From a bacterium (GTDB lineage Bacteria > UBP15 > UBA6099 > DSWB01): a stretch of 14,549 nt of DNA. Location of the stretch: positions 1 to 14,549 of the forward strand of contig JAGUYV010000350.1 of the NCBI GenBank assembly GCA_020061125.1, written 5' to 3'. The notes beneath the pieces were generated by a model that saw only the letters and a program-made list of their open reading frames with translations, made no database searches and was not told the DNA's origin. The stretch's first letter is position 1. Every line of letters starts with the position of its first letter. Shown in pieces: positions 7,567-14,549 of this stretch. Made by a program: the position numbers and the translations under genes.

Positions 7567-9051
7567 TTACTCCTGCGCGTCCTGTTCCTTTTTGGCTTTG
7601 GGCTTCATGAGCGGGAACAGGATGACATCGCGGATGGAGGCGGAGTCGGTGACGAGCATGGCGAGGCGGTCAATGCCGATGCCGAGGCCGCCGGTGGGGG
7701 CCAGGCCGTGCTCCAGGGCGCGCACGAAGTCGGTGTCCACGGCGTGGGCTTCCTCGTCGCCCGCGTCGCGGTTGGCCTGCTGGTACTCGAAGCGGCGGAG
7801 CTGCTCGACCGGGTCGGTCAGCTCGCTGAAAGCGTTGGCCAGCTCGAAGGTGGCGGCATAGAATTCGAAGCGCTCCGTGAGTTGCGGATCGTCATCCCGC
7901 TGCCGCGCCAGGGGCGAGATTTCCGTGGGGTAGTCGTATACGAATGTGGGCTGCGCCAGGTTCGGCTCCACGAAATGGTCGAAGAATTTTTCCAGGATCG
8001 CGGTTTTGGTGGCTTTGGACTCGACATCAATTTTCAGCTCGCGGGCCAGGGCGAACAACGAATCGCGGTCCGCGGACAGGTCCAGTTCCGGCCCGCCGAA
8101 TTCTTTGACCGCGCCCAGCCAGGTGAGCCGCCGCCAGGGCCGGGTGAAGTCCAGCTCGGTTCCCTGATACATGATTTTCGTGGCGCCGCAGGAGAACTCC
8201 ACGGCGTGGGTGACGATCTCCTCGGTGAGGTCCATCATGTCGTGGTAATCGGCGTAGGCCTGGTAGATCTCCATCATGGTGAACTCGGGGTTGTGCTTTG
8301 TGGAGATGCCTTCGTTGCGGAAGTTGCGGTTGATTTCGAAGATTTTTTCGAAGCCGCCCACGGCCAGGCGCTTGAGGTACAGTTCCGGGGCCACGCGCAG
8401 ATACAGGTCAATGTCGAGCGCGTTGTGGTGCGTGATGAAGGGCCTTGCGAGCGCGCCGCCGGGCAGGGCCTGCATCATGGGGGTCTCGACTTCGAGGAAG
8501 CCCTTGTCCTGCAGGCGCTCGCGGATGGCGCGGATCATCATGATGCGCTTGCGGAATCCGTCGCGCACCTCGGGGTTGGCGATGAGGTCCAGATAGCGGC
8601 GGCGGTAGCGCTGCTCGGTGTCCTTGAGGCCGTGGTATTTCTCGGGCAGGGCGCGCAGGCTCTTGGTGAGCAGGTCGAGGTTTTCGGCCAGCACGGTGAT
8701 TTCGCCGGTGTTGGTTTTGAAGACCTTGCCGGACACGCCGGCGATGTCGCCGAGATCCCAAGTTTTGAAGGCTTCGTAGGCGTCGTCGCCGACCTGGTTC
8801 TTTTTGGCGTAGCACTGGATGCGGCCGTGCGCGTCGGTGATGTCGAAGAACGAGGCCTTGCCCATGCGGCGCATGGCGGTGATGCGCCCGGCCACGGACA
8901 CGGTTTGGGTTTCGGCCAGTGTGTCGAACTGCGCGGCCACCTCGGCGGAGGTGTGCGAGCGCGTGTATTTGTTCCTGTAGGGCTGAACGCCGCCGCGGCG
9001 CAGGGCCGCGGCCTTTTCCAGCCGCTGTTCGTAGATTTCGTCTTTTTCCAT
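7567..9051 (-). CDS. lysS: Lysyl-tRNA synthetase, class II
   Basis: 494 residues, the usual length for bacterial LysRS. It charges tRNA-Lys with lysine in the cytoplasm. An N-terminal OB-fold for anticodon binding covers about residues 50-130 (VSVAGRITAMRRMGKASFFD). Class II motif 1 is at about 183-193 (FLEVETPMM), followed by QALPGGALARPFITHHNALD and the YLRVAPELYLKRL segment. Motif 2 is at about 239-262 (FEINRNFRNEG then HNPEFTMME), and motif 3 at 455-480 (GLGIGIDRLAML then SIRDVILFP). The C terminus is a short charged tail. The gene starts 26 bases after the greA stop on the same strand, so it is probably expressed from the greA promoter. An AGGA lies about 13 bases before the ATG, a rather long spacing. 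Identity is secure. Confidence 0.98.
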   Translation of the reverse strand: MEKDEIYEQRLEKAAALRRGGVQPYRNKYTRSHTSAEVAAQFDTLAETQTVSVAGRITAMRRMGKASFFDITDAHGRIQCYAKKNQVGDDAYEAFKTWDLGDIAGVSGKVFKTNTGEITVLAENLDLLTKSLRALPEKYHGLKDTEQRYRRRYLDLIANPEVRDGFRKRIMMIRAIRERLQDKGFLEVETPMMQALPGGALARPFITHHNALDIDLYLRVAPELYLKRLAVGGFEKIFEINRNFRNEGISTKHNPEFTMMEIYQAYADYHDMMDLTEEIVTHAVEFSCGATKIMYQGTELDFTRPWRRLTWLGAVKEFGGPELDLSADRDSLFALARELKIDVESKATKTAILEKFFDHFVEPNLAQPTFVYDYPTEISPLARQRDDDPQLTERFEFYAATFELANAFSELTDPVEQLRRFEYQQANRDAGDEEAHAVDTDFVRALEHGLAPTGGLGIGIDRLAMLVTDSASIRDVILFPLMKPKAKKEQDAQE

Positions 9052-9077
9052 GAGAGCGGGGTTTCCTGGCGGGGGTG

Positions 9078-9566
9078 TCAGCGTTTGATGTCTTTGACGA
9101 GGTAGCGGATGCGGCCCGAGGGGGTCTGGGAGAAGACCACATCGCCTTTCTTGGCGCGCATGAGCGCGCGGCCCACCGGGCAGATGTCCGAGATGCGGCC
9201 CTTGGCCGGATCGGATTCCATGGTGGACAGAATTTCGTAAGTTTCCGATTTCTTGTTCTTGAGGTTTTCCACAATGACCTTGGAGCCGATGCCCACGCGC
9301 TCGGTGCTGATTTCGCCCTTGGACAGGACTTTGGCGCGGGCCAGGATGTTTTCCAGGTGCGCGATGCGGCCCTCGAGGATGCTCTGGTCCTTCTTGATTT
9401 CCTCGTACTCGGGGTCTTCGGACATCTCGCTGCCCTTTTCCACATTGGCCATGCGCTCGCGGATTTCGGCCCTGTGCTCGGTCTTGAGGTGCTCCAGGGT
9501 CTCCATCATGCGCTTATGGCCTTCTTCGGTCAAAGTGATAATGTCATCGTCTTCGATGATAGGCAT
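9078..9566 (-). CDS. greA: Transcription elongation factor GreA
   Basis: 162 residues from ATG 9566, chosen because GGGAG sits 8 bases upstream; the GTG at 9575 would overlap that ribosome site. GreA reactivates backtracked RNA polymerase by stimulating cleavage of the transcript. The N-terminal coiled coil (about residues 10-80) carries TEEGHKRMMETLEHLK, the tip region EKGSEMSEDPEYEEIK and LEGRIAHLENILARAKVL. The C-terminal FKBP-like domain carries VGIGSKVIVENL, ISDICPVGRALMRAKKGDVV and PSGRIRYLVKDI. The tip differs from the usual GDLSENAEY: it reads GSEMSEDPEY, one residue longer and with Glu where the catalytic Asp is usual. An acidic leader peptide MPIIEDDD precedes the normal start of the domain. 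It is the first gene of a greA-lysS operon. Confidence 0.95.
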   Translation of the reverse strand: MPIIEDDDIITLTEEGHKRMMETLEHLKTEHRAEIRERMANVEKGSEMSEDPEYEEIKKDQSILEGRIAHLENILARAKVLSKGEISTERVGIGSKVIVENLKNKKSETYEILSTMESDPAKGRISDICPVGRALMRAKKGDVVFSQTPSGRIRYLVKDIKR

Positions 9567-9584
9567 CTGTTTCACTCCCTTGGA

Positions 9585-9601
9585 CCCCGGCGGCGCCGGG
9601 G
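9585..9601 (-). other. GC hairpin in the greA leader
   Basis: CCCCGG at 9585-9590 pairs with CCGGGG at 9596-9601 around a 5-base loop. It lies inside the predicted greA leader, between the -10 and the ribosome site, and has no following T-run, so it is not a simple terminator. It may stabilise or fold the leader; in a GC-rich genome it could also be chance. Confidence 0.35.
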
Positions 9602-9620
9602 GCGTGTCGTCAAGAGCATT

Positions 9621-9649
9621 ATTTTAGGCACGGAGCGCGGGCCTGTCAA
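9621..9649 (-). promoter_or_regulatory. Sigma-70-type promoter of greA-lysS
   Basis: On the minus strand a perfect TTGACA (9649-9644) is followed after 17 bases by TAAAAT (9626-9621, 5 of 6). The predicted start near 9614 gives a leader of about 48 bases. This is the best promoter in the window and supports use of an ordinary sigma-70-like consensus in this organism. Confidence 0.75.
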
Positions 9650-9689
9650 CGCCCGCCCGCGCGCAACTCTATTAATTGTAAAGGGATCG

Positions 9690-9718
9690 TTCCCAAATAT
9701 CAGCAGGATCATTAAAAT
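9690..9718 (+). promoter_or_regulatory. Candidate promoter of the SCP2-DedA pair
   Basis: TTCCCA at 9690-9695 and TAAAAT at 9713-9718 are 17 bases apart, giving a leader of roughly 33 bases before ATG 9758. A small inverted repeat GGGA/TCCC (9683-9694) overlaps the -35. It lies back to back with the greA promoter, in an AT-rich stretch. Confidence 0.4.
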
Positions 9719-9757
9719 AAAGCGGTGTTCGCAAGCCAATGAAACCGGAGGCCAGCC

Positions 9758-10165
9758 ATGTCCGACTACCTGTTTCTGACCGAAGAATGGGTGCAGCAGA
9801 TCCCGGAAGCCATCAACACCAACGCGTCATACCAGAAAGCCGCCAAAAGCATCAGCGACCGCATGGCGTTCATCGTCAAGGGCAAACACCCGGCCGCGGA
9901 CGGCGACGAGACGCACTTCTACCTGGAGATTAAAAACGGCAAGTGCGTGGACGCCGCGCGCGAAAAGCGCACCAAGGCCGATTTCTTCCTCACCGGCTCC
10001 TACGACAACTGGAAAGCCGTGCTCCAGGGCGACATGGATGTGATCAAGGCCGTGACCGCGGGCAAGATCAAAATGAAGGGCAGCATGCTGCGCATGCTCA
10101 AGAACGCGATCCCCACGGCCAAGCTCGTGGGCTGCTTCCAGACCGTGCCCACGCGCTACTCGTGA
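9758..10165 (+). CDS. SCP2 sterol-binding domain-containing protein
   Basis: 135 residues with GGAGG at 9747-9751, six bases before the ATG. The whole protein is a single SCP2-like domain: an early helix, then MAFIVKGK, the strand HFYLEIKNGKC, KADFFLTGSYDNWKAVLQGDMD, and AVTAGKIKMKGSMLRMLKN. The series ending in a D-x-x-x-A-x-x-x-G-K-I-x-x-x-G helix is characteristic of SCP2 proteins, which bind lipids or acyl chains in a hydrophobic pocket. The bacterial single-domain members have no well-defined reaction; a lipid-binding role is likely. It lacks a signal peptide, so it should be cytoplasmic. It is followed after 49 bases by a DedA-type membrane protein on the same strand, a pairing that would fit membrane-lipid handling. 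Confidence 0.85.
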   Translation: MSDYLFLTEEWVQQIPEAINTNASYQKAAKSISDRMAFIVKGKHPAADGDETHFYLEIKNGKCVDAAREKRTKADFFLTGSYDNWKAVLQGDMDVIKAVTAGKIKMKGSMLRMLKNAIPTAKLVGCFQTVPTRYS

Positions 10166-10214
10166 GCCGCCTCGCGGCACGCGCCGCGCATCAGCCGAAA
10201 GGATTTTCTTCCTC

Positions 10215-10859
10215 ATGAAATGGATGCCCATGCTGTATTCACCGGCCATGGTGCAGTTCTGGTCCAAGCACTACTGGATTGATTTTTTCACCAACAACTC
10301 CGGGTTCGAGCTGTACGCCATGCTGTTCGTGATCAGCTTCACGGAATCGTGCTGCTTCATCATCCCGCCGGACCCGTTTCTGCCGCTGCTGACAGCGAAC
10401 AGAGCGTTTTCCGGCCTGATGCTGATCTGGTTCGTGACCACCGCGGCGTCGGTCATCGGCGCGGCGTTCGGGTACTGGGTCGGCATCAAGGGCGGCCGGC
10501 CGCTGGTGCAGAAATTCTTCGATCCCGAAAAAGTCAAAAAAGTCGAAGACATGTACAACAAATACGACGCCATGGCCGTGTTCATCGCCGCGTTCACGCC
10601 CATTCCCTACAAGGTTTTCACCATCACCGGCGGCGTGTTCCGCATCCATTTCTGGAAATTCATCGTGGTCAGCATTTTCGGCCGCGGCATCCGCTATTTC
10701 ATCTGGGCGCTGCTGGGCTGGATATTCAAGGACGCGGCCAACGCCGTGCTGCACCAGATTGACAAAGTCATGGCCATCATCATCCTGTTCCTGTTGAGTC
10801 TCGTGGTGATTATGGTGGTCAAGAACAAGCTGGCGAAGAAGGCCGCAAGCCAGGCGTAA
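10215..10859 (+). CDS. DedA/VTT-family membrane protein (YqaA-like)
   Basis: 214 residues with AAAGGA at 10198-10203, eleven bases before the ATG. Hydrophobic segments lie at about residues 34-60, 65-95, 115-145, 150-175 and 185-205. The family features are a conserved acidic residue and proline turn early (FTESCCFIIPPDPFLPLL), a G-x-x-x-G-Y-W-x-G segment (GAAFGYWVGIKGG), a charged loop, and the re-entrant-like FTPIPYKVFTITGGVFRIHFWKF... region. DedA/VTT proteins are implicated in lipid scrambling or flipping (for example undecaprenyl phosphate or phospholipid) and in membrane homeostasis. The F-T-P-I-P-Y-K form, with Lys after the Pro pair, resembles the YqaA branch rather than classic DedA. 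It is likely co-transcribed with the SCP2 gene before it. Confidence 0.88.
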   Translation: MKWMPMLYSPAMVQFWSKHYWIDFFTNNSGFELYAMLFVISFTESCCFIIPPDPFLPLLTANRAFSGLMLIWFVTTAASVIGAAFGYWVGIKGGRPLVQKFFDPEKVKKVEDMYNKYDAMAVFIAAFTPIPYKVFTITGGVFRIHFWKFIVVSIFGRGIRYFIWALLGWIFKDAANAVLHQIDKVMAIIILFLLSLVVIMVVKNKLAKKAASQA

Positions 10860-10902
10860 AGGACGCTGTTCAGCGGTAGTCGCAGAGCTTGAGGCGAGAG
10901 GG

Positions 10903-11631
10903 CTACGCGTTCTCCCGCTTGGCTATGAGTTTGTCCCACATGCGGTTCACATTGTCTATGTAGATTTGAGGCGGGGCCAGGGGCTGTTCGAGTTTCTGCC
11001 TCGTGGGTTCGGAGATGGCGCCGAGCTGCACGAATTCGCGGCCGGCCTGCGCCACCAGCGCCTTGTACCCGTCCACGATGGGCGCGAGCATGGCGTTCTG
11101 CATGGTGAGGATGCCGCCGCCGCCGCGATAGATCTCGAACGCCAGGCTCACATTCATGTTGCGCGCCATGCGCCCGGCCAGCACGCGCAGCACGGCGAAC
11201 TGGCTCTGCTCCGGGAATCCGCTGTTGGAAATCAAGCCCAGGGCGGGCCTGTGTCCGTCCGCGTCCCGGTGCCCTGTCACCCCGTCGGGCTTCATCTCGA
11301 AATGCGGGTCCACGAGCGGGAGGAGCCGGTCCATGAAATTTTTCATAATGCCCGAAACATTGTCCACATACAGTGGAGTGGCGAAGGCGGCCACATCGGC
11401 GCCCAGGTATTTCTCGCGCAGTTCTGCCATGTCGTCTTTGATGGCGCACCGGCCCGGGGTCTTGACCCAGCAGGACAGGCACCCGGTGCAGGGTTTGATC
11501 TTGAACTTTGCGAGCATCACGGATTCGGTGTCCGCGCCCGCGCCGCGCGCTCCTTCGAGAAACGCGTCCACAATCACCTGGGTGTTGGATTTCGCGAGTT
11601 TGGGGCTGGAGTTGAAAACAATGATTTTCAT
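10903..11631 (-). CDS. Iron-sulfur flavoprotein / NADPH-dependent FMN reductase family
   Basis: 242 residues with GGGAGC at 11637-11642 just before the ATG. The flavodoxin-like fold starts MKIIVFNSSPKLAKSNTQ (phosphate-binding loop for FMN, about residues 7-17), followed by ADVAAFATPLYVDNVSGIMKNFMDR (about 79-103), the second FMN contact region. A compact cysteine motif, C48-x2-C51-x2-C54-x7-C62, matches the iron-sulfur flavoprotein (Isf) pattern that holds a 4Fe-4S cluster. Isf-type proteins move electrons between ferredoxin-like donors and acceptors including oxygen or peroxide, and are commonest in anaerobes. The gene lies 186 bases downstream of a glycosyltransferase on the same strand, with a repeat element between. 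It is convergent with the DedA gene; no terminator was seen in the 43-base gap. Confidence 0.88.
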   Translation of the reverse strand: MKIIVFNSSPKLAKSNTQVIVDAFLEGARGAGADTESVMLAKFKIKPCTGCLSCWVKTPGRCAIKDDMAELREKYLGADVAAFATPLYVDNVSGIMKNFMDRLLPLVDPHFEMKPDGVTGHRDADGHRPALGLISNSGFPEQSQFAVLRVLAGRMARNMNVSLAFEIYRGGGGILTMQNAMLAPIVDGYKALVAQAGREFVQLGAISEPTRQKLEQPLAPPQIYIDNVNRMWDKLIAKRENA

Positions 11632-11654
11632 GGCGTGCTCCCGGTGCGTTTTTG

Positions 11655-11773
11655 ATCCACGAAGGGCACGAATGGAAAGAGCACGAAGAAAAACCGGTTT
11701 CTTAAAAAATGGTCGTTGATGTGAAGCGCGGCCTAAGGCCGCGGCATTCGTGTCCTTCGTGCTCTTCGTGGAT
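11655..11773. repeat. Imperfect inverted-repeat element with 9-base periodicity
   Basis: The outer arms ATCCACGAAGGGCACGAA (11655-11672) and its reverse complement at 11756-11773 match at 17 of 18 positions. Inside lies a perfect 7-base hairpin, CGCGGCC and GGCCGCG around TAA (11727-11743). The right arm repeats CGTG every 9 bases (11749, 11758, 11767); the left arm repeats CACG at 11658, 11667 and 11682. It fills most of the gap between the iron-sulfur flavoprotein and the glycosyltransferase. It does not look like a terminator, since no T-run follows the stem directly. Confidence 0.7.
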
Positions 11774-11795
11774 TAATATTTGTATTTCCCCCGCG

Positions 11796-11815
11796 CTCTC
11801 TGTGGCCTCCGTGGC
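11796..11815. repeat. Short 9-base-period repeat next to the inverted element
   Basis: CTCTCTGTGGCCTCCGTGGC holds two units of a 9-base pattern ending in GTG, of the same general kind as the right arm of the neighbouring inverted repeat. It runs up to the glycosyltransferase stop at 11818. Confidence 0.4.
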
Positions 11816-11817
11816 AA

Positions 11818-12702
11818 TCATTGCCTTTGGCGTTTCCTTCGCCGTGCGGCCTTGAGTTCGGCAAGGCGCGGTTTCACGAATTTCATGGCCTGCACGCCCA
11901 GCCAGATCAGCGCATTCACCGGCGCGGGCATTTTGGCGTAAAAGTGCTTTTTGTGGAATGTCCACATGGTGTGGTAGAACTGGTACGCGGCCGGGCCGGG
12001 GCTGGTGTCCGCGCACACCCCCTTGGCGTGGACGATGCGCGCGGCCGGGTTGTACAGCACCTTCCATCCCGCCTGTTTGGCGCGCAGGCAGAAATCAATG
12101 TCCTCGGCGTACAGAAAATAATCCTCGTCGAAGCGGCCGATTTGCTCGGTGACCGCGCGGCGGATCATCATGAACGAGCCGGACACCGCGTCCACCTCGG
12201 CCTCTTTGTCCGGGTCCAGGAAGGTGAGGTTGTAACGAGCGAAGAGCTTGCTTTTGGGAAACATGAGGCTTAAGCCGCTCAAGCGGCAGAAGGCGACCCA
12301 GGGGGTGGGGAACCCGCGGCGGCAGGCGAGCTGGAGGCGTCCGTCGGTCTCGCACACGCGGCCCCCGGCCACGCCCGCGTCCGGGCGCGCGGCCATGAAT
12401 CGCTCCATCTCGCGCAGGGTATCGGGCTGCACGATGACATCCGGGTTCAGCAGCAGAAACAGATCGCCGTGCGCCGCGTCCATGCCCTGGTTCACCGCCG
12501 CGGAGAAGCCGCGGTTGTCAGCGTTGCGGATCAGCACGGGCCGCGCCGCGTGCCGGGAGATCGGGTCCAGGCTGTTGTCCGCGGACGCGTTGTCCACCAC
12601 GATGACCTCGTCGTCCGGCCCCAGTGCGGGCGCGAGCGAATCCATCATGCGCAGGAGCGCGGGTCCGGCGTTGTAGTTGACGACGATCACGGTCACGGCC
12701 AT
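11818..12702 (-). CDS. Family-2 glycosyltransferase, rhamnosyltransferase-like
   Basis: 294 residues; soluble, without membrane helices. The GT-A fold starts VTVIVVNYNAG (3-13), with VVDNASADNS (35-44), NRGFSAAVNQG (63-73) and the DxD-equivalent LLNPDV (84-89). Later motifs are VSGSFMMIRR, FDEDYFLYAEDIDFCLRAKQAGW (acidic acceptor site EDID) and the RIVHAKG segment; the middle LMFPKSKLFARYNL resembles WbbL-type rhamnosyltransferases. It probably adds a single sugar to a lipid-linked O-antigen, capsule or cell-wall glycan on the cytoplasmic face; donor and acceptor are not deducible. The C terminus is a basic tail (AARRRKRQRQ) that could touch the membrane. No ribosome site precedes the ATG; a TATACT lies 12 bases upstream. 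It is not adjacent to other glycan genes, so its pathway is unclear. Confidence 0.92.
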   Translation of the reverse strand: MAVTVIVVNYNAGPALLRMMDSLAPALGPDDEVIVVDNASADNSLDPISRHAARPVLIRNADNRGFSAAVNQGMDAAHGDLFLLLNPDVIVQPDTLREMERFMAARPDAGVAGGRVCETDGRLQLACRRGFPTPWVAFCRLSGLSLMFPKSKLFARYNLTFLDPDKEAEVDAVSGSFMMIRRAVTEQIGRFDEDYFLYAEDIDFCLRAKQAGWKVLYNPAARIVHAKGVCADTSPGPAAYQFYHTMWTFHKKHFYAKMPAPVNALIWLGVQAMKFVKPRLAELKAARRRKRQRQ

Positions 12703-12714
12703 GGGTCTTCGTTA

Positions 12715-12720
12715 AGTATA
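12715..12720 (-). promoter_or_regulatory. Candidate -10 box of the rhamnosyltransferase-like gene
   Basis: TATACT on the minus strand ends 12 bases before ATG 12702, which would give a leader of only about 5 bases with no ribosome site. It sits at the edge of the hairpin-rich element at 12724-12895. No clear -35 was found. Confidence 0.35.
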
Positions 12721-12723
12721 ACC

Positions 12724-12895
12724 CGGATTTCTCACGAAGAAATCCGTGAAATCGCAATAACGACCGTACTGCTTCGTTATCACTGCGTTCGGGGTCGGTC
12801 ACATACCTCCAGTATGCTCCCTTCCCACTCTCTTGTTCTGCCTTGCATTCCAGACATTCTTGCGATTCCTGCCCGCATTGGCGAAAAATGCGGGC
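12724..12895. repeat. Run of four small hairpins between divergent genes
   Basis: Perfect inverted repeats follow one another: CGGATTTCT/AGAAATCCG (12724-12746, loop 5), ATAACGA/TCGTTAT (12757-12780, loop 10), CATAC/GTATG (12802-12816, loop 5) and GCCCGCATT/AATGCGGGC (12871-12895, loop 7). GAAATCGCAA at 12748-12757 and its near complement TTGCGATTCC at 12860-12869 could close the central part, and GACCG/CGGTC (12762-12766, 12796-12800) pair as well. Base composition is lower in GC than the neighbouring genes and no reading frame is supported. It may be an intergenic repeat or a structured RNA; it fills most of the 295-base gap. Confidence 0.6.
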
Positions 12896-12981
12896 GAAAC
12901 GCGGCCGCGGGTGTTTGAGAATTCGCGCGCGCGAAATTCCCGCTTGCAGGTTTGCGCCCCGGTTCCCCGTTCGTGCGCAGA

Positions 12982-12990
12982 TGCTATAAT
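12982..12990 (+). promoter_or_regulatory. Extended -10 promoter abutting the discoidin gene start
   Basis: TGC followed by a perfect TATAAT (12985-12990) makes an extended -10, which can work with a weak -35. The hexamer ends 7 bases before ATG 12998, so transcription should begin at about the start codon and give a leaderless message. No ribosome site is present. Confidence 0.55.
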
Positions 12991-12997
12991 ATGAGCC

Positions 12998-13786
12998 ATG
13001 CGCGCATCAAGACACACAGCCCCGCATTTTCTCAATCCATTGCGCCGCGCCGCTTTATTGTGTGTGGCTGTTGCGTGCGTATGCGTCCCGTGGCGCGCCG
13101 CGGCACAGACCCGGCCCAACCGCGCCGCGGCCCAGGGCGTGCAGGTGTATGTGTCCTCGGCGCCAAACCCCGCATGGACTCCGGCCCAGGCCGTGGATGG
13201 CCTGCTCGATGTGAACCACGGCTGGATCGCGTCCTCGGACAGCGGGGCCGAGCCGTGGATCGCCCTCGAATTCCCCGAGCCGGTGCTCGTGGAAACCATC
13301 GTGTTTTATCAGGCCGGACTTACCGAAGCCGGGGAGAACCGGTTCGCGCGGCCAAAGCAGTTGCGCCTGGAAATGGACGGCGTGGAGCCGCGCACCGTGA
13401 CACTCGAAGACCGCGAGCGCGTGCCCCAGCGCCTGGCCATTGACCCCGTGCGCACAAGCGTGGTCAAGATAGATGTCCTGTCCACTTACGGAGACGCACG
13501 GTTCCCGTTCCTGACCGGGTTTCAGGAGATCGAAATATACGAAGGCGCGCTGAATGTGGACGGAGCGCGCGAAGTCGCGAATCCCGCTCCGGCAAGTTCC
13601 GCGCAGAAGACCGCACCGGACCCGGTGATTGAAGAAGTCGAGGACACGGTTCTCAAGGCCGCGCGCGTGATACAGGACCAGCCGCCAGCGTCCGGCGGCG
13701 GCGCCCTCACCGCCGAGGAGCGCGAGCTGCTCATGCTTTTGCGCGAATTCACCGAGCGGCTCGAAGAGTACATGAAAAACAACTGA
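12998..13786 (+). CDS. Secreted discoidin (F5/8 type C) domain protein
   Basis: 262 residues. A long basic N-terminal region and hydrophobic core ([21 protein letters not shown], ending at AQ near residue 37) form a Sec signal peptide. About residues 46-182 are a discoidin-like beta-sandwich: [20 protein letters not shown] near the start, then [21 protein letters not shown], and [28 protein letters not shown] at the end. Such domains bind carbohydrate or other surface ligands. The last 80 residues are a proline and alanine-rich linker (185-230) followed by a charged helix ([25 protein letters not shown]) that may form a coiled coil. There is no membrane anchor or sorting motif at the C terminus, so it is probably periplasmic or exported. 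The start has no ribosome site but has a TATAAT 7 bases before it. glpK follows after 50 bases. Confidence 0.85.
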   Translation: MRASRHTAPHFLNPLRRAALLCVAVACVCVPWRAAAQTRPNRAAAQGVQVYVSSAPNPAWTPAQAVDGLLDVNHGWIASSDSGAEPWIALEFPEPVLVETIVFYQAGLTEAGENRFARPKQLRLEMDGVEPRTVTLEDRERVPQRLAIDPVRTSVVKIDVLSTYGDARFPFLTGFQEIEIYEGALNVDGAREVANPAPASSAQKTAPDPVIEEVEDTVLKAARVIQDQPPASGGGALTAEERELLMLLREFTERLEEYMKNN

Positions 13787-13836
13787 ACCCCGCGGCCCGC
13801 GCGCCGCGCATTCCCGCTCTCAAGGAGGCGCACACC

Positions 13837-14549
<713 letters not shown>

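Noticed and set aside
7507-9105. 532-codon open frame on the plus strand opposite lysS
   Set aside because: The minus strand is an unambiguous LysRS; the antisense product is Gly, Val and Leu-rich and runs over both ends of lysS.
9683-9694. GGGA/TCCC inverted repeat as an operator between greA and the SCP2 gene
   Set aside because: Only 4-base arms, well within chance; noted only as overlapping a weak -35.
11727-11743. CGCGGCC-TAA-GGCCGCG hairpin as a terminator
   Set aside because: No T-run follows the stem directly on either strand; the nearest T-run on the minus strand is more than ten bases away.
11702-12067. 121-codon minus-strand frame ending in a His-Glu-rich tail
   Set aside because: It overlaps the end of the glycosyltransferase in another frame, and its tail is a translation of the 9-base repeats in the inverted element.

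Overview
The window is GC-rich, gene-dense bacterial chromosome. Two outer-membrane or export signatures (a YaiO-type beta-barrel and a secreted discoidin protein) point to a Gram-negative cell envelope. Several promoters resemble the sigma-70 consensus, the best being TTGACA-17-TAAAAT upstream of greA. No tRNA, rRNA, CRISPR array, transposase or phage gene was seen. The taxon cannot be fixed by reading alone; the mix of genes and the intergenic repeats would suit an uncultured or environmental lineage, but that is inference.

Layout. 1-719 (minus, cut by the left edge) encodes a DUF362 protein. A divergent promoter region separates it from a plus-strand block: a membrane-anchored beta-propeller protein of unknown function (880-2469), a membrane-anchored HEAT-repeat protein (2524-3627), a processive family-2 glycosyltransferase overlapping it by 4 bases (3624-5039), and an unusual response regulator (5125-6291). 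Convergent to these is a TPR plus YaiO-type outer-membrane barrel protein (6317-7462). I read 880-7462 as a candidate exopolysaccharide synthesis and export locus: inner-membrane synthase, HEAT and propeller accessory proteins, signalling protein, and outer-membrane barrel. It is the best candidate here for an undescribed system.

7567-9566 (minus) is a greA-lysS housekeeping operon with its own strong promoter and a terminator-like hairpin downstream. Divergent from it are an SCP2 sterol-carrier-like protein (9758-10165) and a DedA/VTT-family membrane protein (10215-10859). Then come, on the minus strand, an iron-sulfur flavoprotein (10903-11631) and a rhamnosyltransferase-like glycosyltransferase (11818-12702). 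Finally, on the plus strand, a secreted discoidin-domain protein (12998-13786) and glycerol kinase (13837 to the right edge).

Two intergenic regions hold structure no gene explains: an inverted repeat with 9-base periodicity at 11655-11773, and a run of four small hairpins at 12724-12895. Several genes (2524, 12998, and less clearly 7462 and 12702) have a -10-like hexamer so close to the start codon that the message would be leaderless or nearly so.
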